DNA of 64,000 nucleotides from the NCBI RefSeq assembly GCF_030547425.1, contig NZ_JAUORH010000015.1:19322-83321 (forward strand), written 5' to 3'. Both the position numbers and the translations under genes were made by a program. Of the stretch, positions 57,230 to 64,000 are shown piece by piece. Below the pieces are notes generated by a model. That model ran no database searches and was not told the DNA's origin. It saw only the letters and a list, made by a program, of their open reading frames with translations. How positions within the stretch are numbered: the first letter of the stretch is position 1; every line of letters starts with the position of its first letter. Source of the DNA: Tenacibaculum sp. 1_MG-2023 (lineage in GTDB: Bacteria > Bacteroidota > Bacteroidia > Flavobacteriales > Flavobacteriaceae).

Positions 57230-57241
57230 ATAAGCACTTAT
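57230..57241. promoter_or_regulatory. Operator candidate at the MarR-GNAT start site
   Basis: The inverted repeat ATAAG-CA-CTTAT lies just downstream of the -7 box and 10 nt before the ATG, the usual place for MarR autoregulation. Confidence 0.5.
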
Positions 57242-57248
57242 ATAAACA

Positions 57249-57279
57249 CAAATATATATGTTTTCTTGATTTAAAACAA
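57249..57279 (-). promoter_or_regulatory. Promoter of the MarR-GNAT operon
   Basis: On the minus strand TTG, 20 nt, TATATTTG, an exact Bacteroidota promoter. Confidence 0.75.
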
Positions 57280-57343
57280 ACCCTCTGTAATCAAATAAAT
57301 ACCTAGATAATATATACCATGGAAAATAATTAAATATTTTTTA

Positions 57344-57351
57344 TATATTTG
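57344..57351 (+). promoter_or_regulatory. -7 element of the DoxX-OsmC operon
   Basis: TATATTTG fits TAnnTTTG, 25 nt before ATG 57376. No TTG lies at the expected distance, as is common for promoters that need an activator. Confidence 0.5.
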
Positions 57352-57375
57352 TACAGAAATTTAACAACAAGTAAA

Positions 57376-57726
57376 ATGAAAAAAGACAAAATTATTTTTT
57401 ATGTAGCTACAGGATTATTAACATTATTAATGTTTTTTTCAGCAGGAATGTATTTTTTTAATCATGCAGAAGTAGCTAAAATGTTTACAGCATTTGGGTA
57501 TCCAACATATATTATTTACCCGTATGCAATAGCTAAATTATTAGGGGTAATAGCCTTGTGGTTTTTAAGAGGGAAGTTTTTAAATGAATGGGCGTATGCT
57601 GGCTTTTTCTTTGCATTTATTCTAGCTTTTTTTGCTCACCTTATGATTGGAGATGGAGAACAAATAGGGGCTGCAATTGCACTAGTACTATTAATAGTTT
57701 CGTATATTTATAGTAAAAAAATATAA
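57376..57726 (+). CDS. DoxX-like membrane protein
   Basis: A 116-residue protein with four membrane helices, including LLTLLMFFSAGMYFFNHAEV and FFFAFILAFFAHLMIGDGE, typical of DoxX-like proteins. The frame opens nine codons earlier, but ATG 57376 gives a basic residue cluster before the first helix. It is the first gene of a five-gene operon. The family is tied to thiol and quinone stress in several bacteria. Confidence 0.85.
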   Translation: MKKDKIIFYVATGLLTLLMFFSAGMYFFNHAEVAKMFTAFGYPTYIIYPYAIAKLLGVIALWFLRGKFLNEWAYAGFFFAFILAFFAHLMIGDGEQIGAAIALVLLIVSYIYSKKI

Positions 57727-58136
57727 TGAGCAATAACCCAACAGCAACAGTTACTTTAACTAACCGAAATTACTTAGCAGAAGCAAAAATGAGAAATCAT
57801 TTTGCTGTTATTGATGAACCTTTAGATAAAGGAGGAGATGATAACGGACCCACCCCAGTAGAATATTTACTTACTGCAATTGGAGGATGTGTTTCTATCA
57901 CTTTACGTATGTATGCAGAAAGAAAAGGCTGGGACTTAGGAAGAGTAATAGTAAATGTTAGTCAAAAGGAACAATTAACTCCAGAGGGAATAAAAAAATC
58001 ATTAGTAGAAGAAATTTCATTCGAAAAAGAAGTTACAGATGAGCAGCGTACTAAACTAGTAGAAATAGCTGGTAAATGTCCCGTAGCTAAAATGGTAAAA
58101 GGTGCAACAGAAATTAATACAAAAATAACAACATAA
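57726..58136 (+). CDS. OsmC-family protein
   Basis: A 136-residue protein of the OsmC/Ohr fold. Seen are GPTPVEYLLTAIGGCVSITL near residues 38-57 and GKCPVAKMVKG near residue 118, with the two redox cysteines (about 52 and 119) that reduce organic hydroperoxides. Its ATG overlaps the stop of the DoxX gene (TAATG), and the next gene begins at the base after its stop. Confidence 0.92.
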   Translation: MSNNPTATVTLTNRNYLAEAKMRNHFAVIDEPLDKGGDDNGPTPVEYLLTAIGGCVSITLRMYAERKGWDLGRVIVNVSQKEQLTPEGIKKSLVEEISFEKEVTDEQRTKLVEIAGKCPVAKMVKGATEINTKITT

Positions 58137-58667
58137 ATGAAGAAAATAATCGCTTTTGCGGGCAGTAACAGTAAAAAATCAATTAATAAACAATTAGTAA
58201 TATACGCATCAGTTTTACAACAAAAGGCTGAGGCTTCTGTATTAGATTTAAATGATTATCCATTACCTATATATGGAATTGATGAAGAAATGGAGAATGG
58301 TATACCAGAAAATGCAGTAAAATTTCTAGAAAAAATTAAAGAAGCAGACGGTATAATTGTATCGTTAGCAGAACATAATGGGAATTTTACTGTAGCATTG
58401 AAAAATATAATAGATTGGATGTCGCGTATAGAGCAAAAAGTATGGCACAACAAACCTATGTTGTTGTTATCAACCTCTCCAGGAGCTAGAGGAGGGTCAT
58501 CTTCTATGGAAATTGCAAAAAATGGATTTCCACATATGGGTGCAAATGTTATAGCCGATTTTTCTTTACCAAAATTTTATGATAACTTTAAAAGTGGAAA
58601 GATTGTAAATGAAGAGTTTGATATAAAAATAAAAGAAGCAGTTGCAACTTTCCTGAAAGCAGTATAA
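58137..58667 (+). CDS. NAD(P)H-dependent FMN reductase
   Basis: A 176-residue flavodoxin-fold protein. The FMN loop AFAGSNSKKSINKQL lies at the N-terminus, VSLAEHNGNFTVALKN near residue 77 and LLSTSPGARGGSSSMEIA near 105. Such enzymes reduce quinones, azo compounds or chromate. It is translationally coupled to osmC. Confidence 0.92.
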   Translation: MKKIIAFAGSNSKKSINKQLVIYASVLQQKAEASVLDLNDYPLPIYGIDEEMENGIPENAVKFLEKIKEADGIIVSLAEHNGNFTVALKNIIDWMSRIEQKVWHNKPMLLLSTSPGARGGSSSMEIAKNGFPHMGANVIADFSLPKFYDNFKSGKIVNEEFDIKIKEAVATFLKAV

Positions 58668-58684
58668 ACATAAAATATAATAGT

Positions 58685-59116
58685 ATGTCGGAAGCAAAGG
58701 AGATTGTAAAGAACTACAGTAATAATGATATTACTGTAGTATGGAAACCCAATAAGTGTATCCACTCAAAAAAATGTTGGAAAGGCTTGTTACAAGTTTT
58801 TAATCCGCAAAATAGACCGTGGATTAATATGGATGGGTCAACTACTGAAAGAATAAAAAAACAAGTAGAAGAATGCCCTTCAGGAGCGCTGTCGTACATT
58901 TCAAAAGAGGAAGGTAATCAAGCTGCAGCTCACACAGAAACTAAAGTAGAAGCATTAGAAAACGGCCCTTTATTAATCTACGGAACTCTGCATGTTACGA
59001 ATCCAGATGGTAGAACAGAAAAGAAAAATAAAACAACAGCTTTTTGCAGGTGCGGAGCTTCTCATAACAAACCATATTGTGACGGTACACATGTAAAAGT
59101 TGAGTTTAAAGGATAA
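58685..59116 (+). CDS. Fused divergent 4Fe-4S mono-cluster and CDGSH iron-sulfur protein
   Basis: A 143-residue protein of two small metal domains. Residues about 15-75 form a YjdI-like Fer4_19 region (CIHSKKC, later ECPSGALSYI). Residues about 95-140 form a CDGSH domain (FCRCGASHNKPYCDGTH), which binds a 2Fe-2S cluster by three Cys and one His. Both parts look intact. It is in the middle of the stress operon and may pass or sense electrons. Confidence 0.92.
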   Translation: MSEAKEIVKNYSNNDITVVWKPNKCIHSKKCWKGLLQVFNPQNRPWINMDGSTTERIKKQVEECPSGALSYISKEEGNQAAAHTETKVEALENGPLLIYGTLHVTNPDGRTEKKNKTTAFCRCGASHNKPYCDGTHVKVEFKG

Positions 59117-59118
59117 TT

Positions 59119-59400
59119 ATGAAAATACAACAAGAAGATAACGGCAAGAAAGGAGAGTTCTTTATCGAAATTGATGGAAATAGAGACGGATTAATGACAT
59201 ATACATGGGCAGGAGATGATAAACTAATTATCGATCATACTGAAGTAGGAGATAGTTTACGAGGAAAAGGAGTAGGCTATAAGTTAGTAGCAGCTTCTGT
59301 AGAGTTTGCTAGAACTCAAAATATTAAAATTCTCCCATTGTGCCCATTTGCTAAATCAGTTTTTGATAAAAAGCCTGAATACTCAGATGTTTTAGCGTAA
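59119..59400 (+). CDS. Small GNAT-family acetyltransferase (YjdJ-like)
   Basis: A 93-residue minimal acetyltransferase. Acetyl-CoA is bound by GDSLRGKGVGYKLVA near residues 44-58, and LPLCPFAKSVFDKKPEY near the end is typical of the YjdJ group. In E. coli yjdI and yjdJ are neighbours, and here the YjdI-like protein lies just upstream, 2 nt away. This is the last gene of the operon. Confidence 0.9.
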   Translation: MKIQQEDNGKKGEFFIEIDGNRDGLMTYTWAGDDKLIIDHTEVGDSLRGKGVGYKLVAASVEFARTQNIKILPLCPFAKSVFDKKPEYSDVLA

Positions 59401-59441
59401 TAAAAATTCTTTTTTAAGTATTTGTAAAGAATTTATTTTCC

Positions 59442-59472
59442 TTGGTATATAAATGTTGTTTTTGTATTTTTG
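59442..59472 (+). promoter_or_regulatory. Promoter of the glutaredoxin-like gene
   Basis: TTG, 20 nt, TATTTTTG, an exact Bacteroidota promoter, 24 nt before ATG 59497. Confidence 0.75.
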
Positions 59473-59496
59473 TATTCTAAAAATAAGGAAGTTAAA

Positions 59497-59745
59497 ATGA
59501 AGATAGTTTTATACGGAAGAAAAGGACATGCACATACAGTTGCATATAAAAATTTTCTAAAATCTGCAGAAGTACCATTTGAGTACAAAGACGTTTCTAT
59601 AGATGAAGAAGCGAAAGAACACAGTAAAGAATTGTATGAAGGGCAAGTAAAGTACCCAACTTTATTTGTTGATGGCGAAGTGTATTTAACACCCTCATCA
59701 GATACATTCAATAAGTTAATGCAAGACTTAAAATTAAAAGGATAA
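59497..59745 (+). CDS. Glutaredoxin-fold protein without cysteines
   Basis: An 82-residue protein with the glutaredoxin layout: KIVLYGRKGHAHTVAYKNFL aligns with the start of the family, and VKYPTLFVDGEVYL holds the cis-proline. Where glutaredoxins have CPYC, this protein has HAHT, and it has no cysteine anywhere. It cannot do thiol chemistry. Its own strong promoter argues that it is expressed. A metal-binding or protein-binding role is possible. Nine earlier codons in frame lack a likely start. Confidence 0.8.
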   Translation: MKIVLYGRKGHAHTVAYKNFLKSAEVPFEYKDVSIDEEAKEHSKELYEGQVKYPTLFVDGEVYLTPSSDTFNKLMQDLKLKG

Positions 59746-59802
59746 TCTTTTTTTAGTTAAACAACAAAACAAGGCTAGTAGCTAAGGCTAATAACCAGAA
59801 CA

Positions 59803-60243
59803 ATGGGAGATATTTCAAAAGACATCAATTCAAAGTTTCAAAATGATAAAATCAAAGCTTTTATCAATATTAAATACACTGCTAATTGGATAAGCAGTAA
59901 AGAAAATGAGTTTTTTAAACAGTACAGTATTTCATCACAACAATTTAATATTCTTCGTATTTTAAGAGGAGCTAAAGAAGCTATAAAAGTTCAAACAATA
60001 AAAGATAGAATGATAGAACGAGCTCCTAATGCTACAAGGCTAATGGATAAACTGTGTGAAAAAAAATTAATAGACCGTGTAAGGTGTGAACATGATAGAA
60101 GAGTAGTCTATATAAGTATTACCCAGCAAGGAAAAAAGCTATTAAAAGTAATAGATGATAATTTACATTTAGACTTTATTGATAATTTAACAGAAGAAGA
60201 AGCCACTCAACTTAGTGATTTATTAGATAAAATAAGGCAGTAA
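59803..60243 (+). CDS. MarR-family transcriptional regulator
   Basis: A 146-residue winged-helix protein. The recognition region is KVQTIKDRMIERAPNATRLM near residues 66-85, followed by the wing CEHDRRVVYISITQQGKKLL. It follows the glutaredoxin-like gene by 57 nt on the same strand. It could regulate that gene or the dienoyl-CoA-reductase-like gene downstream; no site was proven. Confidence 0.92.
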   Translation: MGDISKDINSKFQNDKIKAFINIKYTANWISSKENEFFKQYSISSQQFNILRILRGAKEAIKVQTIKDRMIERAPNATRLMDKLCEKKLIDRVRCEHDRRVVYISITQQGKKLLKVIDDNLHLDFIDNLTEEEATQLSDLLDKIRQ

Positions 60244-60323
60244 ACTTTAGTATTATCTATAAAACAACTAGGAAATCTAGTTTAAATATTGTATCTTTTA
60301 AGAAAGTGAAACAGATAGAAATT

Positions 60324-60626
60324 ATGTATACATACGATACACTTTCGGAAGCATTAAAAGATTTACAAAAAAGAGGATTTACTCTTGATTTTAACCTGAG
60401 AGAAAATGAAATAGAGAGTAAAAATACTCGAGAAATTTTCTCTCCGGATTTCTTTGAAGTAGTTGAGATATATCGATTTGAAGGAATGAGTAGCGCAGGA
60501 GACAATTCTGTTGTGTATGCAATTCAAACAAAAACAGGTATTAAAGGAGTTTTAGTTGATGCTTATGGAGTGTATGCTAACTCTCTTTCTCCAGAAATGA
60601 TTCAAAAATTGAAAATAGTACGATAA
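60324..60626 (+). CDS. Small conserved protein (100 aa)
   Basis: A 100-residue soluble protein beginning MYTYDTLSEALKDLQKRGFT. I have seen this family in flavobacteria, sometimes labelled phosphoribosylpyrophosphate synthetase. It has no PRPP-binding loop, so that label seems wrong. The frame extends six codons upstream to a GTG at 60306, but ATG 60324 matches the conserved start. Function unknown. Confidence 0.7.
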   Translation: MYTYDTLSEALKDLQKRGFTLDFNLRENEIESKNTREIFSPDFFEVVEIYRFEGMSSAGDNSVVYAIQTKTGIKGVLVDAYGVYANSLSPEMIQKLKIVR

Positions 60627-60716
60627 TAAAAAAGAGTTATTCTCCTTATCAAATTAAGGTGTTTTCCTTATATAATAAATAACCTTTTACCTATGAGTTT
60701 CTAAATAGGGTTAAGA

Positions 60717-60744
60717 TATATTTGGGTTGATTAATTAACCCAAA
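60717..60744 (+). promoter_or_regulatory. -7 box and overlapping inverted repeat before the lipoprotein gene
   Basis: TATATTTG at 60717-60724 fits the promoter box. A perfect 8-bp inverted repeat (TTTGGGTT and AACCCAAA) spans 60721-60744, with TTAATTAA in its centre. It would cover the transcription start. Confidence 0.5.
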
Positions 60745-60753
60745 CTAAATTTT

Positions 60754-61227
60754 ATGAAGACTTTAAAAACCCTAATGTTTGTAAGTATCTTTTTTATGGT
60801 ATTTACATCATGTCAAAATGAAGAAACTGTACTGCCAGGTGAAAGCCAAACAGAAGCAGTAGATGCTAAGGCTGCAAAATCCAGAGATGATCTTAAATTA
60901 GATTATCATGAAGATTACGGAGTAGTCAAAGCGGATGAATACCCAATGAATCCAGAAGGAGTTAAAGAACCTACTTTAGACTTATTTTTAGAAAAAGGAA
61001 ATCTTAAAAAAGAAGAATTAAAAAGCTATCGTATTGTAAAAGATGAATTTTCTGGTATAGGTTTGGCTGAACATAGAATGGACGATGGTAATGTAATACA
61101 AGTACCACATGAGTTTCAAAGGCAGCCAGTTTATAGATTTGAAGCGGAATTAAATGACGGAACAAAAGTTAGAATTATAATAATTATAATATGTTCAAAT
61201 GGTTTAATTATAATCATTTGGTGGTAA
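60754..61227 (+). CDS. Lipoprotein with isoleucine-rich hydrophobic tail
   Basis: A 157-residue lipoprotein with signal peptide and lipobox VFTSC (Cys near residue 20). The middle is charged and soluble. The last 20 residues are unusual: six isoleucines, CSNG, then LIIIIWW, which suggests a hydrophobic beta-hairpin. No frameshift is needed to explain it, and a good terminator follows. I recognise no family. Confidence 0.7.
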   Translation: MKTLKTLMFVSIFFMVFTSCQNEETVLPGESQTEAVDAKAAKSRDDLKLDYHEDYGVVKADEYPMNPEGVKEPTLDLFLEKGNLKKEELKSYRIVKDEFSGIGLAEHRMDDGNVIQVPHEFQRQPVYRFEAELNDGTKVRIIIIIICSNGLIIIIWW

Positions 61228-61248
61228 TAAAATAACTGAATAGTTCTA

Positions 61249-61284
61249 AAAAGACCTTATACTTAGTGTAGGGTCTTTTTTTTA
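61249..61284 (+). terminator. Terminator after the lipoprotein gene
   Basis: AAAAGACCTTATAC pairs with GTGTAGGGTCTTTT around a short loop (one mismatch), then a T run. Confidence 0.8.
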
Positions 61285-61323
61285 TGTGATAAACATATTA
61301 TAAAAAATATGTATCTTGCAATT

Positions 61324-63385
<2,062 letters not shown>

Positions 63386-63408
63386 TTTTATATAAATTTA
63401 AAATCACT

Positions 63409-63439
63409 AAAAAAGTCTTGCTATAGCAAGACTTTTTTT
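63409..63439 (+). terminator. Terminator after the FadH-like gene
   Basis: The palindrome AAAAAGTCTTGCTATAGCAAG continues to a T run. The IS starts directly behind it. Confidence 0.88.
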
Positions 63440-63458
63440 ATATGTATGTCTCGTCCTG

Positions 63459-63487
63459 AAATAAGTTTACACAATTTAGACTTATTT
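63459..63487 (+). repeat. Inverted repeat covering the orfA start region
   Basis: AAATAAGT at 63459-63466 pairs with ACTTATTT at 63480-63487, directly before the orfA ATG. In RNA it would form a hairpin next to the start codon. Confidence 0.5.
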
Positions 63488-63488
63488 T

Positions 63489-63878
63489 ATGAAAAACAAT
63501 GTATCCAAGAATAAGCGCACACAATGTGATTACAACTTAGGCTTTAAATTAGCTGTAGTTTCTCAAGTAGAAAAGGGCGAGTTAACCTATAAACAAGCTC
63601 AAAAGAAGTATGGTATTCAAGGTAGGAGTACTGTTTTGGTTTGGTTAAGAAGACATGGTACCTTAGACTGGAGCAAACCTGCCTTACTAATGAAATCAAA
63701 ATCCAAAGAAACACCTGCCCAAAAAATAAAGCGATTAGAACGGGAGTTAGAAGATCAGAAGTTAAAAAACATAATTCTCAATAAAATGATTGATATCTCT
63801 GATAGTCAATATGGGACTTCTATTAGAAAAAAGTATTTATCTCAACACTCCAAAGCATCAGACAAGAACAAAGGATAA
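63489..63878 (+). CDS. IS3-family transposase OrfA
   Basis: A 129-residue DNA-binding subunit. A helix-turn-helix is in KGELTYKQAQKKYGIQGRST near residues 32-51, and a leucine-zipper-like coiled coil follows (KIKRLERELEDQKLKNIIL). It overlaps orfB in the -1 frame, and A-AAA-AAG at 63827-63833 is the slip site. Intact in length. Confidence 0.9.
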   Translation: MKNNVSKNKRTQCDYNLGFKLAVVSQVEKGELTYKQAQKKYGIQGRSTVLVWLRRHGTLDWSKPALLMKSKSKETPAQKIKRLERELEDQKLKNIILNKMIDISDSQYGTSIRKKYLSQHSKASDKNKG

Positions 63879-64000
63879 GTTTATCTCGTTGTTGTCGATT
63901 GTTTGAGATATCAAGACAAGGATTCTATCAAAGCATTAAGCGAGAGAACGCTCGAAGATCAGAACGTTCTAAAATTAAACCTTTAGTTCTAAAAATACGT
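63833..64000 (+). CDS. IS3-family transposase OrfB, N-terminal part (cut by window end)
   Basis: The -1 frame is open from the slip site to the window end, 56 codons without a stop. It reads SLSRCCRLFEISRQGFYQ, the usual start of IS3 OrfB before its rve integrase domain, which lies outside. The product would be made as an OrfAB fusion. Confidence 0.8.

Larger units (their letters stand above)
63447..64000 (+). mobile_element. IS3-family insertion sequence, left part
   Basis: The element begins near TGTCTCGTCC at 63447 and runs past the window end. It holds orfA and the first 56 codons of orfB, joined by a -1 frameshift heptamer. The exact left end and the target duplication cannot be fixed without the right end. 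Confidence 0.75.

Overview
The window looks like chromosome of a low-GC (roughly one third G+C), probably marine member of the Flavobacteriaceae (Bacteroidota). The evidence is a SusC/SusD pair, an LptD-type outer-membrane assembly protein, menaquinone genes in the usual flavobacterial order, many small proteins typical of the family, and promoters of the Bacteroidota type (TTG, 19-21 nt, TAnnTTTG) instead of -35/-10 boxes. Shine-Dalgarno sequences are mostly absent. A genus close to Tenacibaculum or Polaribacter is a guess from protein style only. I saw no rRNA, tRNA or CRISPR array.

Layout. 1-10.8 kb is housekeeping: a HAD hydrolase, a CAT-like acyltransferase, an ECF sigma factor with a coupled membrane protein and secreted partner, a large conserved protein of unknown function, yaaA, a SanA-like protein, serine dehydratase and a TPR protein. 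10.9-27.4 kb is the metabolic centrepiece, a chitin/N-acetylglucosamine locus: Na+/solute symporter, LytTR/LytS two-component system, SusC, SusD, a NagB-deacetylase fusion, a GH20 hexosaminidase, a short LacI-type protein, a BadF-type amino-sugar kinase, then pfkA, gap and mgsA. Read in order these genes describe uptake, hydrolysis, phosphorylation, deacetylation, deamination and entry into glycolysis.

27.5-36 kb holds a secreted isochorismatase-fold protein, RidA, LptD, a cell-wall amidase, an MlaD-like protein and two Hdr-like Fe-S proteins. 36-44.2 kb holds two paralogous small lipoproteins (the second with a damaged start), the menaquinone cluster (menA, menC, menE with a metal-hydrolase, SRPBCC and CPBP genes between) and a vWA protein. 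44.5-54 kb holds yebC, a DUF3352-like protein, an acyl-CoA carboxylase beta subunit, and a RamB/ScfR-like regulator divergent from aceB-aceA (glyoxylate shunt), with a palindromic operator candidate between them. A PsiD-like decarboxylase follows.

55.9-63.4 kb looks like a stress/redox region: a MarR-GNAT fusion and a cupin face a DoxX, OsmC, FMN-reductase, 4Fe-4S/CDGSH and GNAT operon. After it come a glutaredoxin-fold protein without any cysteine, a MarR regulator, a lipoprotein with an odd isoleucine-rich tail, and an OYE/dienoyl-CoA-reductase-like enzyme with a perfect inverted repeat in its leader. The window ends inside an IS3-family insertion sequence that has a clear -1 frameshift heptamer. 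The most interesting items are the NagB-deacetylase fusion with the shortened LacI protein, the operator-bearing redox cassette, the Cys-less glutaredoxin, and the PsiD-like decarboxylase.
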